Source of the DNA: Gammaproteobacteria bacterium | GTDB taxonomy: Bacteria; Pseudomonadota; Gammaproteobacteria; Steroidobacterales; Steroidobacteraceae | Direction: 5' to 3' | Assembly (NCBI GenBank): GCA_025355645.1 | Contig: JANXZG010000043.1 | Location: 1 to 64,000, forward strand | Length of the DNA: 64,000 nt | Made by a program: the position numbers and the translations under genes | In this document: positions 8,770 through 18,783 of the stretch, piece after piece | Layout: every line of letters starts with the position of its first letter | Position numbering within the stretch: position 1 is the first letter of the stretch | The notes under the pieces: generated by a model | Database searches by the model: none | Told to the model about the DNA's origin: nothing | Seen by the model: the letters and a program-made list of their open reading frames with translations, nothing else

Positions 8770-9555
8770 ATGAGCGCCCTGTCTGGGCTCGGCGTATTGG
8801 TTACAAGGCCCGAGATGCAGGCAATGCCCTTATGCCGCCTGCTGGAGGCGCAGGGCGCGAGCGCCTATCGATTTCCCGCCATCGACATCAGGCCGAGCGT
8901 CGATCGGGACGCGCAGCAAGCCTGCCTCGGACCTCTGCAGAAATTCGACGTGATTATTTTCCTGAGCGCCAATTCAGTGCGTTTTGGGGCGGCCCTGCTT
9001 GATCAGCGGCGCGACCTGAACCTCGCAGCGGTGGGTCCGGCGACGCTGCGCGCCCTGAACCAGGCGGGATATCGCGTGCCGATCCTGCCGAGCAAGGGGT
9101 TCGATTCCGAAGGGTTGCTTGAGCATCCGCGCCTGCAGAACCTGAAGGGACAACGCGTGCTGACGGTGCGCGGCGTTGGCGGACGCGAGCTGCTCGAACA
9201 GATGCTCGAGCAGCGCGGCGCAGTGGTCACCGCCTGCGCCGTGTATGAGCGGCACCCGTCGATTCCGGACTTCGCATCGCTGAAGGCGGTCGCGCAACTG
9301 CTGCAGGCCAATGCGCTACATGTGATTACGGCGACCAGCCTTGAGATCGCGAAGAGCCTGCTGGCCATTTGCGCGGCGAACCCGGTCCTGCTCGAGCCGG
9401 CCTCCCGCCTGCACTGGCTCGTTCCCAGCCAGCGCATCGCGGCGGGCGTGCAAGCGCTCGGCTGGGCTGCGCCGCTCATTGTCGCCGAATCGGCCGAGGA
9501 TCAGATGCTGGTGGATGCGCTGCTGCGCTGGCGCTCCAGCGTATCTGGTGCGTAG
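8770..9555 (+). CDS. hemD: uroporphyrinogen-III synthase
   Basis: 261 residues beginning MSALSGLGVLVTRPEMQAMPL. HemD sequences are poorly conserved, but VLVTRP at the start is typical. So are FLSANSVRFG, AAVGPATLRAL, ILPSKGFDSEGLLEHP, LTVRGVGGRELLEQML and AVYERHP, and the position right after hemC is expected. It cyclises hydroxymethylbilane with D-ring inversion to uroporphyrinogen III. Its last 55 nt overlap the convergent ferredoxin-reductase gene. No hemX/hemY follows, unlike in enterobacteria and pseudomonads. Confidence 0.93.
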   Translation: MSALSGLGVLVTRPEMQAMPLCRLLEAQGASAYRFPAIDIRPSVDRDAQQACLGPLQKFDVIIFLSANSVRFGAALLDQRRDLNLAAVGPATLRALNQAGYRVPILPSKGFDSEGLLEHPRLQNLKGQRVLTVRGVGGRELLEQMLEQRGAVVTACAVYERHPSIPDFASLKAVAQLLQANALHVITATSLEIAKSLLAICAANPVLLEPASRLHWLVPSQRIAAGVQALGWAAPLIVAESAEDQMLVDALLRWRSSVSGA

Positions 9556-10538
9556 TCGAACGAATCGAAGTACAGTCGCACAGGATCCGCGCCGCGCCCG
9601 GCAAATCCCGCGCGCACCGCCTCGATCATCGCGGGCGGGCCACTCGCATAGATGTCATGCCCCGCCAGGCTGCGGTAATCCTCGAGCACGGCCTCGTGCA
9701 CGAAGCCGCGCCTGCCACTCCACTGCGGTGACGGTGCCGATAGCACCGCCAGATAGTGAAAGCCGGCCGATTCCTTGGCAAGTTCCTCCAGCGCTGGCAA
9801 GGTGTACAAGTCAGACTCGCTGCGCACGCCCCAGTAGAGCGTGATGTCGCGCAAAATGCCGTTCTCGATGACATGCCGCAGAATGCATAGTAGCGGCGCA
9901 AGCCCGGTTCCGCCGCCGACCATCAGGATCTTTGCATCGGACTGCCTATACGTGAACTGTCCGAGCGGGCCTTCGATCGTCAGCAGCGTATTTTGCGCGT
10001 GGCCGCCGAACAATCGCTCGGTGAATTCTCCGCCAGCGACCCGGCGCACGTGCAGCTCAAGCGGCCTTGATGCGTGCGGTGGCGAAGCGATGGAGAAACT
10101 GCGGCGGCGGCCGCCCTCGAGCATCACGTCAATATATTGACCGGCTTCAAACGCAAAATCCTCGGCCGCCGGCAGCCGCAGGTACAGCGCCATGACGTCA
10201 TGCGATAGCGCCACGGCGCGCTCGACGCGGCATGGCAGTCGCCTGACCGTGACTTCATGCGCGGGGCGGATCTCCATCGTCTCGATCACGATGTCGGAAC
10301 GAGCGCGCGCCTGGCACATCAGGATGAAACCATCAGCACTTTCCGCATCGCTCAAGCCCAGCGGCTTGCCGAACGCATAGTCGACCTGTCCAGAAAGCAG
10401 CCGAGCGCGACAGGCGGAGCAGTTGCCGCTCTTGCAGCTATGCGGCAGGTTGAGCCCGGCGGCAAGCGCGGCGTCGAGCACCGACTGTTCGCGCTCTACG
10501 CTGAAATCGCAGCCGGAATTGGCTAGACTGACGCGCAT
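9501..10538 (-). CDS. 2Fe-2S ferredoxin / FAD-NAD(P)H reductase fusion (CDP-6-deoxy-glucoseen reductase-like)
   Basis: 345 residues from ATG 10538, preceded by GGAG at good spacing. Residues about 1-90 form a plant-type ferredoxin domain with the cluster motif CKSGNCSACRARL and a fourth Cys in ILMCQA. An FNR-type FAD domain follows (AGQYIDVMLEGGRRRSFSIASP), then an NAD(P) domain (MVGGGTGLAPLL and YASGPPAMIEAV). Such proteins feed electrons from NAD(P)H to an oxygenase or other partner. In many gammaproteobacteria this homologue is annotated by similarity to AscD/RfbI, but no deoxysugar genes are near, so its partner is unknown. Confidence 0.88.
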   Translation of the reverse strand: MRVSLANSGCDFSVEREQSVLDAALAAGLNLPHSCKSGNCSACRARLLSGQVDYAFGKPLGLSDAESADGFILMCQARARSDIVIETMEIRPAHEVTVRRLPCRVERAVALSHDVMALYLRLPAAEDFAFEAGQYIDVMLEGGRRRSFSIASPPHASRPLELHVRRVAGGEFTERLFGGHAQNTLLTIEGPLGQFTYRQSDAKILMVGGGTGLAPLLCILRHVIENGILRDITLYWGVRSESDLYTLPALEELAKESAGFHYLAVLSAPSPQWSGRRGFVHEAVLEDYRSLAGHDIYASGPPAMIEAVRAGFAGRGADPVRLYFDSFDYAPDTLERQRSSASTSI

Positions 10539-10613
10539 CGCAAACACTCCATACCTTCAGATTAGCATGCGGTCGGCTCGCGGCCTGATGGCGCTTCGGC
10601 TATGCTCTGCGCC

Positions 10614-11450
10614 ATGCGGATCGAGTTCGTGAAGATGCAGGGCCTCGGCAACGATTTCTTCGTCTTCGATACACCGACCACGGCGCCTGGCGACCGGCTC
10701 GATAACGCCACATTGCGCGCGATTGCGGACCGGCGCACCGGCGTCGGTTTCGATCAGGCGCTGATGATTGAGCCGCCCCATGACGCCGCGAGCCGCGCCT
10801 ATTACCGGATATTCAATGCCGATGGCGGCGAGGTCGAGCAGTGCGGCAACGGCGCGCGTTGCGTGGCCGCGCTTCTGCATTCACGTGCGCCTGAACTCGG
10901 ACGGGACTTCACGCTTGGGAGCCCCGGCGGCACCGTGCGCGCACATGTGCGCGAGGATCACACTGTATCGGTCGAGATGGGCGCGCCAGATTTTGAGCCG
11001 AAGTCGCTGCCGATGCGCGCCCGCGAGGCGGCCGCGCTCTACGCTTTGCGCACCGCTGTGGGCGACGTGGAATTCGGCGCGGTGTCGGTCGGAAATCCCC
11101 ACGTCGTCATCGAGGTCGCCGACGTCGATTCGGCGCCGGTCGAACGCGTGGGTGCTGCGCTTGGGAGTCACGCGCACTTCCCGCGGCAAACCAACGTCGG
11201 CTTCATGCAGATTGTCGATCGCGGCAATATCCGGCTGCGCGTGTTCGAGCGCGGCGTCGGAGAGACGCGCGCCTGCGGTACGGGCGCCTGTGCGGCCGTT
11301 GCGATCGGCCGCAAGCGCGGCGCGTTGGATGCCACGGTCCGGGTCGAGCTCCCGGGAGGCGCGGCGCAGGTTTCCTGGGAGGGGCCGGGCCAGCCGCTCT
11401 GGCTGACAGGTCCAGCCACAAAAGTATTTACCGGATCGATCGAGATATAA
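10614..11450 (+). CDS. dapF: diaminopimelate epimerase
   Basis: 278 residues starting MRIEFVKMQGLGNDFFVFD. Both catalytic cysteines are present: the first in VEQCGNGARC and the second in GVGETRACGTGACA. It interconverts LL- and meso-diaminopimelate for lysine and peptidoglycan. The first gene of a dapF-DUF484-xerC series, an order conserved in many gammaproteobacteria. The divergent reductase gene begins 75 nt upstream. Confidence 0.98.
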   Translation: MRIEFVKMQGLGNDFFVFDTPTTAPGDRLDNATLRAIADRRTGVGFDQALMIEPPHDAASRAYYRIFNADGGEVEQCGNGARCVAALLHSRAPELGRDFTLGSPGGTVRAHVREDHTVSVEMGAPDFEPKSLPMRAREAAALYALRTAVGDVEFGAVSVGNPHVVIEVADVDSAPVERVGAALGSHAHFPRQTNVGFMQIVDRGNIRLRVFERGVGETRACGTGACAAVAIGRKRGALDATVRVELPGGAAQVSWEGPGQPLWLTGPATKVFTGSIEI

Positions 11451-11476
11451 ATGCCAAACATGGGGAGTATCGAATC

Positions 11477-12184
11477 ATGACGACCAGCCACGCACGCGGC
11501 GTATCGAAGCCCAGCCTCGATGAGGGCAGCGTCGCGGAATTCCTGCTGAACAGTCCGGATTTTTTCGAGCGCAACGCGGTGCTGCTCGCGAAACTGCGTC
11601 TTCCGCACCTGCGCAACGAGGGCTCCACGGTCAGCCTGGTCGAGCGGCAGATTGAAGTGCTGCGGGACCGCAACCAGGTGCTCGAGCGCAAGCTCAAGGA
11701 GCTGATCGATGTGGCACGCAGCAACGACGCACTGGCCGAGCGCATCCATCGCCTGAGCCAGCGCCTGATCCGCGCGCGCGACCTGCTGCAAACAGTCAAC
11801 GCGATCGAGGTCTCGCTGCGCGAGGATTTCGAGGCCCGGCATGTGGTCCTTGTGCTGTTCACCGAGGCGGTCCGGGCTCTGCAGGCCGACGCACCGCTGT
11901 TCCTGCGGCTCGATAGTCCCGACAGCCCCGATATGCGCACATTCGATTCCTTGCTTCAGTCCGGCAAGCCGCGCTGCGGCCAGATCCGCGACACGCAGCG
12001 TGATTTCCTGTTCGGCACGGACACGGTGGCCATCGGCTCGGTGGCGCTCGCGCCGCTGGGGCCCAAGGGAAACCTCGGACTGCTGGCCGTCGGCGCGAGC
12101 GATGCTGACCGATTTCACCCGGGCATGAGCACCGAATTCCTGTCACGCATCGCCGACCTTGTTGCGTTTGCCCTCACGCGCTGA
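11477..12184 (+). CDS. DUF484 family protein (GAF-like)
   Basis: 235 residues. The N-terminal part VAEFLLNSPDFFERNAVLLAKLRLPH is the DUF484 signature. A coiled-coil stretch follows (SLVERQIEVLRDRNQVLERKLKEL), then a GAF-like domain ending FLSRIADLVAFALTR. Function unknown; it sits between dapF and xerC as in E. coli (yigA) and Pseudomonas, but no link to either has been shown. GGAG lies 9 nt before the ATG. Confidence 0.9.
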   Translation: MTTSHARGVSKPSLDEGSVAEFLLNSPDFFERNAVLLAKLRLPHLRNEGSTVSLVERQIEVLRDRNQVLERKLKELIDVARSNDALAERIHRLSQRLIRARDLLQTVNAIEVSLREDFEARHVVLVLFTEAVRALQADAPLFLRLDSPDSPDMRTFDSLLQSGKPRCGQIRDTQRDFLFGTDTVAIGSVALAPLGPKGNLGLLAVGASDADRFHPGMSTEFLSRIADLVAFALTR

Positions 12185-12207
12185 AGGCATGCGGAGAGTC
12201 GCCTACA

Positions 12208-13119
12208 GTGGATGCCGCCGCGCGCGAGTGGGTCGATCGGTTCCTGCGACATCTGCGCAGCGAACGGCGGGTCAGCGACCATACAGTTTCCGCTTACCGG
12301 CAGGACCTTAAAGCCCTTCTCGCGCATTGCGAGCGGCGCAAGTTTCCGTCCTGGGGCGCTGTTGGCAACGGCGAGATCCGCGCGTTTGCGGCTGCCCAGC
12401 ATGCAGGCGGCCTTGCCCCGCGTAGTATCCAGCGGCGCCTGTCGGCGGCGCGCACCTTCTTCAGCTATCTGCAGCGCGAGGGCGCGGGCACTCAGAATCC
12501 CGCCCTTGAAGTACGGGCGCCGAGGGGGAAAAAGCGCCTGCCAGGCACGCTGGACACTGACCAGATGGCGCGCCTGCTCGCGTTCCGTGTGCAGGATTCG
12601 CTTTCGGTTCGCGACAAGGCGATCATGGAACTGTTCTACTCGTCCGGCCTGCGTCTGAGCGAGCTCGTCGGCCTGAACATGGGCGACGTGGACTTTGCCG
12701 ATCTGACGGTGCGGGTGCTCGGCAAAGGCGCCAAGGGGCGCATCGTTCCGGTCGGGCGCTATGCGATTGCCGCGTTGCAGGCCTGGCTCAATGAGCGCGT
12801 AAAATTGCGGGACATCGAGCGCACGCCGCAGCCTGCGCTTTTCCTTGGTCGCGGCGGGCAGCGCCTGACGGCGCGCGCCGTGCAGTTGCGGGTCAGTGAG
12901 TGGGCGCGCCGGCAGGGCATCAGCATGCACGTGCATCCGCACATGTTCCGCCATTCCTTCGCAACTCACCTGCTCGAGTCGAGCGGCGATTTGCGCGGCG
13001 TGCAGGAGCTGCTCGGCCACTCGGACATCGGCACGACGCAGATCTACACGCATCTGGACTTCCAGCACCTGGCAAAAGTCTACGATGCGGCGCACCCGCG
13101 TGCGCGGCGCCGGCCATGA
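12208..13119 (+). CDS. xerC: site-specific tyrosine recombinase XerC
   Basis: 303 residues from a GTG start. The N-terminal core-binding SAM-like domain has HTVSAYRQDLKALL. The catalytic domain carries the conserved Arg in SGLRLSELVGL, the Lys-bearing VLGKGAKGRIVP, HPHMFRHSFATHLLE (HxxR), GHSDIGTTQIYTH (His and nucleophilic Tyr). Length and position after dapF-DUF484 identify XerC, which with XerD resolves chromosome dimers at dif, rather than a phage integrase. It overlaps the next gene by ATGA. Confidence 0.96.
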   Translation: MDAAAREWVDRFLRHLRSERRVSDHTVSAYRQDLKALLAHCERRKFPSWGAVGNGEIRAFAAAQHAGGLAPRSIQRRLSAARTFFSYLQREGAGTQNPALEVRAPRGKKRLPGTLDTDQMARLLAFRVQDSLSVRDKAIMELFYSSGLRLSELVGLNMGDVDFADLTVRVLGKGAKGRIVPVGRYAIAALQAWLNERVKLRDIERTPQPALFLGRGGQRLTARAVQLRVSEWARRQGISMHVHPHMFRHSFATHLLESSGDLRGVQELLGHSDIGTTQIYTHLDFQHLAKVYDAAHPRARRRP

Positions 13120-13484
13120 GCACACCGCATCCGCACCCGACCGACATCCGGCTTCGCACCGGCTCACGCCTGCTGGAGGTCAGTTTTAGCGACGGCCAGA
13201 CTTACCCGCTGAGCTTCGAATACCTGAGGGTGTTTTCGCCGTCGGCGGAGGTCAAGGGCCATGGCGGGGGCGAGGGCATCCTGCAAACCGGCAAGGAGCA
13301 GGTCGGCATCAGCGCGATCGAGCCGGTCGGTAACTACGCCGTACGGCTGGTGTTCGACGACGGGCATAACACCGGGCTGTATTCATGGAGCCTGCTGCAT
13401 GAACTCGGACGGGATCAGCGCGCCAATTGGGCGCGCTATCTCGAGCGTTGCAGGGACGCCGGGGTTACGCGTCAGGAAGGGTAA
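13116..13484 (+). CDS. DUF971 (gamma-butyrobetaine hydroxylase-like N-terminal domain) protein
   Basis: 122 residues from the ATG that overlaps the xerC stop. The core has LEVSFSDGQTYPLSFEYLRVFSPSAEV, IEPVGNYAVRLVFDDGHNTGLYSW and LHELG, matching the stand-alone DUF971 domain. The same domain forms the N-terminus of eukaryotic gamma-butyrobetaine hydroxylases and occurs in some Fe-S/Mrp-like proteins; alone its role is not established. It lies 18 nt before ubiE, as in several proteobacteria. Confidence 0.9.
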   Translation: MSTPHPHPTDIRLRTGSRLLEVSFSDGQTYPLSFEYLRVFSPSAEVKGHGGGEGILQTGKEQVGISAIEPVGNYAVRLVFDDGHNTGLYSWSLLHELGRDQRANWARYLERCRDAGVTRQEG

Positions 13485-13502
13485 CTCGGCTACAATGCCG
13501 GC

Positions 13503-14255
13503 ATGGATAAGCGCGGCGAGACCGTCGATTTTGGCTACCAGAAAGTCCCCCGGGACGAAAAAGCGCACCGGGTACGCCAGGTGTTCGCCTCTGTCGCCGG
13601 CAAATACGACGTCATGAACGACCTGATGTCTCTCGGCGTGCATCGCCTGTGGAAGCAGTTCACCCTGTCCGTGAGCGGTTTGCGAGTAGGCCAACACGCG
13701 CTCGATGTGGCGGGCGGCACCGGCGACCTGGCCTTAGGAATGCTGCGGCAGGTTGGAAAGCAGGGCCGGGTAACCTTAAGCGACATCAACGAGCCGATGC
13801 TCGAGCGCGGCCGCGACCGGCTGCTGGATGCCGGCTTTGTCAGCAATGTCGAGTGCATCGTTGCCGACGCCGAGCAGCTGCCCTTCGATGACAATTCCTT
13901 CGACTGCGTGACGATTGGTTTCGGGCTGCGCAACGTGACCGACAAGGACGCGGCGCTGCGCTCGATGTACCGTGTCCTGAAGCCAGGTGGGCAGCTGCTC
14001 GTGCTGGAGTTCTCCACCCCGACGCTGCCGGGGCTGAAGCCTTTTTACGATGCTTATTCATTCCACGTGCTGCCGCTGCTCGGTCGCCTCGTTGCCGGGG
14101 ACGAGGCGAGCTACCGCTACCTGGCCGAATCGATCCGCATGCACCCGGATCAGGAGGCGCTGCTCGCCATGCTGCAAAGCGCCGGCTTCGCGCAGGCGCG
14201 CTATCACAACCTCTCCGGCGGCATCGTCGCGTTGCATCGCGGGTACAAAGTCTGA
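13503..14255 (+). CDS. ubiE: C-methyltransferase UbiE (demethylmenaquinone / 2-octaprenyl-benzoquinol methylase)
   Basis: 250 residues. Family signatures seen: [45 protein letters not shown] motif [24 protein letters not shown], and [24 protein letters not shown] with LEFSTP. It methylates the benzoquinol ring in ubiquinone synthesis using S-adenosylmethionine. It heads the ubiE-ubiJ-ubiB cluster, with 1 nt to ubiJ. Confidence 0.97.
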   Translation: MDKRGETVDFGYQKVPRDEKAHRVRQVFASVAGKYDVMNDLMSLGVHRLWKQFTLSVSGLRVGQHALDVAGGTGDLALGMLRQVGKQGRVTLSDINEPMLERGRDRLLDAGFVSNVECIVADAEQLPFDDNSFDCVTIGFGLRNVTDKDAALRSMYRVLKPGGQLLVLEFSTPTLPGLKPFYDAYSFHVLPLLGRLVAGDEASYRYLAESIRMHPDQEALLAMLQSAGFAQARYHNLSGGIVALHRGYKV

Positions 14256-14256
14256 C

Positions 14257-14877
14257 ATGCCCGCAACTCCTGCGTGGCTGGCGCCTGTTGAGACCGTGCT
14301 AAACCGCAATATTGGCGCACAGGCCAACGCCTCTGCATTGCTGCGCAGGCTCGAGGGAAGATCGCTTCAAGTGGAGGTCTTGGGCCTGGTGCCCATCCGG
14401 GTGCGCGCGCTGGCCGCGCAGGGACGCCTGGCACTGCTCGGCGGCGATGAGTCCCCGGCCGATGCCATGCTGAGCGGCAGCGTGCCCGCACTCCTTGCGA
14501 TGATGCGCGGCGCGCCGGCGCCCGCCGCCGGCGCAAATGCCGTCAAGGTCAGCGGGGATGCCGAGGTCGCCGGGCTTTATCGCGAACTGCTCGCACTCGC
14601 CCGACCGGATGCGGAGGAAGAACTGTCGCGCATTCTTGGCGATGTGCCGGCGCGCCGCCTTGGCAACCTCGCCCGGCAGACGCTTGGCTGGCTCAAGGGC
14701 GCGAAGCGCAGCATCGGGGAAAATATAGCGGAATACCTGACCGAGGAAAGCCGGGATCTCGTTAACCGGACGGAACTCGAGGAATTCCTGCGCGGCGTCG
14801 ATGTCGTGCGCGAGGGCGCCGACCGCCTCGAAGCGCGCATTGAGCGGCTGGGATCGCGCGCGGCGGCGAATTCCTGA
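14257..14877 (+). CDS. ubiJ: ubiquinone biosynthesis accessory factor UbiJ (SCP2 domain)
   Basis: 206 residues from ATG 14257, directly after ubiE. The N-terminal half is SCP2-like ([17 protein letters not shown], then [20 protein letters not shown] and [17 protein letters not shown]). The C-terminus is a helical segment ([15 protein letters not shown]) that in homologues forms the coiled coil contacting UbiK. UbiJ binds polyprenyl intermediates and is required for aerobic ubiquinone synthesis. Its stop overlaps the ubiB start. Confidence 0.93.
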   Translation: MPATPAWLAPVETVLNRNIGAQANASALLRRLEGRSLQVEVLGLVPIRVRALAAQGRLALLGGDESPADAMLSGSVPALLAMMRGAPAPAAGANAVKVSGDAEVAGLYRELLALARPDAEEELSRILGDVPARRLGNLARQTLGWLKGAKRSIGENIAEYLTEESRDLVNRTELEEFLRGVDVVREGADRLEARIERLGSRAAANS

Positions 14878-16535
14878 TGCGCTTGCAGGTGCTGTTACGG
14901 CTGCTGCAGATCCAGCGCGCCCTGGTCCGACATGGACTCGATGACTTCGTGCGCGCTACGCACCTGTACCGGCCATTCCGCTTTCTCGTGCTGCTGTCGC
15001 CGTGGACGTGGTTCCAGCGCAGCCGCGGCGTCACGCGCGGTGAGCGACTGCGGCTCGCGCTGGAGGAACTCGGGCCGATATTTGTGAAATTCGGGCAAGC
15101 AGTATCCACGCGGCGCGATCTGCTGCCCATCGACATCGCCGACGAACTCGCGAGATTGCAGGATCGCGTGCCGCCCTTTGATGGCACCACGGCGATCGCC
15201 ACGGTCGAAGCGGCTTTTGGGCGCCCCCTGGGCGATATTTTTGCGGATTTCCAGGCAACGCCCCTCGCCGCCGCGTCGATCGCACAGGTGCACGTCGCGA
15301 CGCTCAAGAGCGGCGAGGAAGTCATCGTCAAGGTGCTGCGGCCGCGCATGCGCGAAGTGATCGAGCTTGACTTGACGGTGCTCGAGGCGCTCGCCGCGCT
15401 CGCCGAGGAATACTGGGCGGAAGGTCGCCGCCTGCGCCCTATGGAAGTAGTCGCCGAATATCGCAAGACGATCACGGATGAGCTCGACCTGCTGCGCGAG
15501 GCCGGCAATGCCTCGCAGCTGCGTCGCAACTTTGCTGGCTCGAATCTTTTGTATGTGCCCCAGGTGTACTGGGATTACTGCCGCATCAATGTCATGGTCA
15601 TGGAACGCATCCACGGCATCGTCGTCAGCCAGATCGATGAGCTTCGCGCGCGCGGCACTAATATCCGCAAGCTGGCGGAAAATGGCGTGGAGATTTTCTT
15701 CACGCAGGTGTTCCGCCACAACTTTTTCCACGCCGACATGCACCCCGGCAATATCTTCGTGCAGGTCGAGGACCCGGAAAATCCGCGCTATGCCGCGATT
15801 GACTTTGGCATCGTCGGCACGCTCGATCCGCGCGACCAGCACTACCTTGCCGAGAATTTCCTGGCTTTCTTCGAGCGCAATTATCACCGCGTCGCGGCTT
15901 TGCACGTTGAATCCGGCTGGGTGCCCGCCACCACACGCGTGGATGAGCTCGAGAGCGCGGTGCGCACCGTTTGCGAGCCGATATTCAACAAGCCGCTGAA
16001 GGACATTTCATTCGCGCACGTGCTGCTACGCCTGTTCGAGACCGCGCGCCGCTTCGAGATGCGCGTGCAGCCGCAACTGATCCTGCTGCAGAAGACCCTG
16101 CTGAACGTCGAGGGCCTGGGTCGCCAGCTATATCCGGAGCTTGACCTGTGGAACACCGCGCAGCCGGTGCTGCGTGCCTGGATGCGCGAACGCTCAAGCC
16201 CGCGCGCTGTGCTGCGTTCGCTGCGGCAGCAGCTCCCCGATGCACTGGAGTCACTGCGCCTGATGCCTCGCATCGCCAACGTCGCAGTACGGGCCGCCGC
16301 CGACGGCGAGTTTCGATTGCCGATCCGCAGTGATGAGGTTAATTTTCTGCGGGCAGAAATGCGCCTGGGCGCGCGCCGGCGTGAGGCCGCGGTCGCGGCC
16401 GGTATCCTGTGGCTGTCAGGGCTTATCTGGCTGGTTGCGGGCCCTTCTTATCGGTCCGCCGGCTGGTTTGTGATGGCGACCGCGGTGGCGCTGTTCATGC
16501 TGAGACGTCGGCACCGCAACGCCAGCAGTGTGTGA
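14877..16535 (+). CDS. ubiB: ubiquinone biosynthesis protein kinase-like ATPase UbiB
   Basis: 552 residues. The KxGQ motif of the UbiB/ABC1/ADCK family is in [16 protein letters not shown]. The Ala-rich loop is AAASIAQVH, the ATP-lysine region is VIVKVLRP, and the catalytic DMHPGN and metal-binding DFG (IDFGIVG) are intact. Two C-terminal transmembrane helices ([14 protein letters not shown] and [13 protein letters not shown]) anchor it. UbiB is an atypical kinase/ATPase supporting ubiquinone synthesis at the membrane. The last 41 nt overlap the convergent DUF2007 gene. Confidence 0.97.
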   Translation: MRLQVLLRLLQIQRALVRHGLDDFVRATHLYRPFRFLVLLSPWTWFQRSRGVTRGERLRLALEELGPIFVKFGQAVSTRRDLLPIDIADELARLQDRVPPFDGTTAIATVEAAFGRPLGDIFADFQATPLAAASIAQVHVATLKSGEEVIVKVLRPRMREVIELDLTVLEALAALAEEYWAEGRRLRPMEVVAEYRKTITDELDLLREAGNASQLRRNFAGSNLLYVPQVYWDYCRINVMVMERIHGIVVSQIDELRARGTNIRKLAENGVEIFFTQVFRHNFFHADMHPGNIFVQVEDPENPRYAAIDFGIVGTLDPRDQHYLAENFLAFFERNYHRVAALHVESGWVPATTRVDELESAVRTVCEPIFNKPLKDISFAHVLLRLFETARRFEMRVQPQLILLQKTLLNVEGLGRQLYPELDLWNTAQPVLRAWMRERSSPRAVLRSLRQQLPDALESLRLMPRIANVAVRAAADGEFRLPIRSDEVNFLRAEMRLGARRREAAVAAGILWLSGLIWLVAGPSYRSAGWFVMATAVALFMLRRRHRNASSV

Positions 16536-16800
16536 ACTGCGCCTCGAGGCGCTCGCCGCAGGATTCGCAAATCCACGGCGCGCCGGAAGCGGGCGCGGAC
16601 GCGCGCTCGAGAACCTGCAGTGAGCGCGCCTCGTCCGCATCTGCCACCATCAGCTGCGGCCATGTTTCCATCAGCGGCAGCTCGCCCATGGCGCCGGCCA
16701 GATACTGATTGTGTATTTCGCAGTCGATGCCGGCGGTAACCAACAGGTTCCGGGCATGCGCAACCTGGAACAGGGAGGCGGCGCGATAGACCCGCTTCAC
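16495..16800 (-). CDS. DUF2007 protein with C-terminal zinc ribbon
   Basis: 101 residues. The first about 70 form a DUF2007 (putative signal-transducing) fold: [41 protein letters not shown], then [15 protein letters not shown]. The C-terminal tail has [19 protein letters not shown], two CxxC knuckles for a zinc ribbon. It starts 13 nt after trpA and is probably the distal gene of the trp operon. Function unknown; homologues are often linked to housekeeping genes. The 3' end overlaps ubiB. Confidence 0.82.
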   Translation of the reverse strand: MKRVYRAASLFQVAHARNLLVTAGIDCEIHNQYLAGAMGELPLMETWPQLMVADADEARSLQVLERASAPASGAPWICESCGERLEAQFTHCWRCGADVSA

Positions 16801-16813
16801 CGGGGCCGGCCCA

Positions 16814-17581
16814 TCAGCGCAGCGAGGCGAGAAAAGCGCCTGGATCCTCGCCCCGCTCCAGCGCTTCGATCAGCGCAGAGCCAACCACCACGCCGTCGAC
16901 ATGCGCCCCGAACAGTGTCACCTGGTCGCGCGAGCGGATGCCGAACCCAGCGCACACCGGGACGGGCGCGACCTTCTTGACCCGGTCCATGTAGGCGAGC
17001 ACATCCTGCGGCACGACCACGGTTTTCCCCGTGGTGCCGGTCATGGTCACGGCATAAATGAATCCCTGCGCGCCCGCACACAGGCGCGCGAGCCGCTCGG
17101 GCGGCGTGACCGGCGTGACCATCTGCACCAGCGCAAGGCCCTCGCCGTCGAGTGCCGCCTTCAGCTCGTCGCTTTCCTCGAACGGCAGGTCGGGCACGAT
17201 GAATCCTGCGATGCCCGCGGCCGCGGCATCGCGCGGCAGTCTCTTGAGGCCATAGGCAAGCAGCGGATTTAAGTAACTCATCAGCAGGACCGGGGCCGCC
17301 GGGCGCGGTGAGAGCTCGCGCACCTGCGCGATGATCCACGGCAACGAAACCCCTTGCTTCAGGGCCGCAAAGCTCGCGCGCTGGATCGTCGTGCCATCGG
17401 CCATCGGATCAGTGAACGGCACGCCGATCTCGACCACATCGCATTCGCCGGCCACTGCCTGCAGGTTGCCCGAAAACCCTGCCATATCCGGAAATCCTGC
17501 CGTCAGGAATCCGACCAGTGCGGTGCGGCCCTGGCGCTTTGCGCTGTCGATGCTCGCCGATATCTGCTGGTGCCCTTTCAC
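16814..17581 (-). CDS. trpA: tryptophan synthase alpha subunit
   Basis: 255 residues. Signature FLTAGFPDM is at the start, followed by VVEIGVPFTDPMADGTTIQRA with the catalytic Glu and Asp region. LMSYLNPLLAYG, GFIVPDLPFEES (Asp), FIYAVTMTGTTG and GFGIRSRDQV complete the barrel. It cleaves indole-3-glycerol phosphate to indole, channelled to TrpB. Two nt separate it from trpB. The N-terminus is slightly short compared with enterobacterial TrpA (268). Confidence 0.97.
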   Translation of the reverse strand: MKGHQQISASIDSAKRQGRTALVGFLTAGFPDMAGFSGNLQAVAGECDVVEIGVPFTDPMADGTTIQRASFAALKQGVSLPWIIAQVRELSPRPAAPVLLMSYLNPLLAYGLKRLPRDAAAAGIAGFIVPDLPFEESDELKAALDGEGLALVQMVTPVTPPERLARLCAGAQGFIYAVTMTGTTGKTVVVPQDVLAYMDRVKKVAPVPVCAGFGIRSRDQVTLFGAHVDGVVVGSALIEALERGEDPGAFLASLR

Positions 17582-17583
17582 GG

Positions 17584-18783
17584 TCAGGCCAGCTCCTTGA
17601 GGACCGTACGCTGCAGGATCGGCATATCCTTGTCGCCGCGGCCGGAGCAGCCGATCAGGATGCGAGCGCCGGGGTTCGCCGTGGCGAAGCGGCGCGCGCC
17701 CGCGAAGGCATGGGCGGTCTCGATCGCCGGCAGAATTCCTTCATGCTTCGCACATTCCAGCAGCGCGTCGAGCGCCTCGGCATCGGTCGCCACCTCGTAC
17801 TGCGCACGGCCGCTTTGCATCAGGTAAGCATGCTCGGGGCCGACGCCTGAATAATCAAGTCCAGCGGACACCGAATGGGTTTCCTGCACCTGGCCATGGG
17901 CATCCTGCAATATCAGCGTGTAACTGCCCTGCAGAACCCCGGGCGTCCCGGCGGTCAGCGAGGCCGCGTTGTCGCCGAGACCCGGGCCGCGCCCACCCGC
18001 CTCGATACCGAGCAGACGTACCGAGGAGTCACCGATGAAGGGATGAAACAGGCCTATGGCGTTCGAGCCGCCGCCAACACAGGCCACTGCCACGTCGGGG
18101 AGGCCGCCCGCCTGCTGCTGCATCTGCGCACGCGCTTCGCGGCCGATGACCGACTGCAGTTCGCGCACCAGAAAGGGATATGGGTGCGGGCCCACCGCCG
18201 ATCCGAGCACGTAATACGTGCCATCGGGGTCTGCAACCCAGTCGCGCAGCGCCTCGTCGATTGCCGCGCGCAACGTCTGATCGCCGCCCGTGACCGGAAC
18301 GACGGTCGCACCGAGCAGTTTCATGCGATCGACATTCGGCGCCTGTCGCTCGACATCGACTGCGCCCATGTACACGACGCATGGCAGGCCCACGCGCGCA
18401 GCGGCGGCCGCGCTGGCAACGCCGTGCTGGCCGGCGCCAGTCTCCGCGATCACCCGCTTTGCGCCGAGGCGACGCGCGAGCAGGGTCTGTCCGATCGCAT
18501 TGTTGATCTTGTGCGCGCCGGTGTGCGCGAGGTCCTCGCGCTTGAGCCAGACCTCCGCGCCCCAGCGCTTGCCCAATGTGGTTGCGCGCGTGAGCGCCGT
18601 CGGGCGTCCGGCCCAGCTCATGAGCTCGCTCGCGTACTCCGCCTGGAATCCAGGATCCGGCAGGAAGCGATCGACGCCCGCCTGCAGCCGATCGAGCGCT
18701 GGCACCAGGGTCTCCGGAACATAGCGTCCCCCGAACGCGCCATAGCGGCCCTTTGCATCGGGATGCCCGGGCGATGCGCTCAT
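17584..18783 (-). CDS. trpB: tryptophan synthase beta subunit
   Basis: 399 residues. GAFGGRYVPETLVPAL is at the N-terminus, and the PLP-lysine motif is KREDLAHTGAHKINNA. The downstream signatures AETGAGQHGVA, GGGSNAIGLFHPF and the C-terminal GCSGRGDKD are intact. It condenses indole with serine. Its start overlaps the trpF stop (ATGA), indicating translational coupling. Confidence 0.98.
   Translation of the reverse strand: MSASPGHPDAKGRYGAFGGRYVPETLVPALDRLQAGVDRFLPDPGFQAEYASELMSWAGRPTALTRATTLGKRWGAEVWLKREDLAHTGAHKINNAIGQTLLARRLGAKRVIAETGAGQHGVASAAAAARVGLPCVVYMGAVDVERQAPNVDRMKLLGATVVPVTGGDQTLRAAIDEALRDWVADPDGTYYVLGSAVGPHPYPFLVRELQSVIGREARAQMQQQAGGLPDVAVACVGGGSNAIGLFHPFIGDSSVRLLGIEAGGRGPGLGDNAASLTAGTPGVLQGSYTLILQDAHGQVQETHSVSAGLDYSGVGPEHAYLMQSGRAQYEVATDAEALDALLECAKHEGILPAIETAHAFAGARRFATANPGARILIGCSGRGDKDMPILQRTVLKELA

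Noticed and set aside
12208-13119. Tyrosine recombinase as a sign of an integrated element
   Set aside because: Length, motifs and the dapF-DUF484-xerC order identify chromosomal XerC; no att-like repeats or phage genes surround it.
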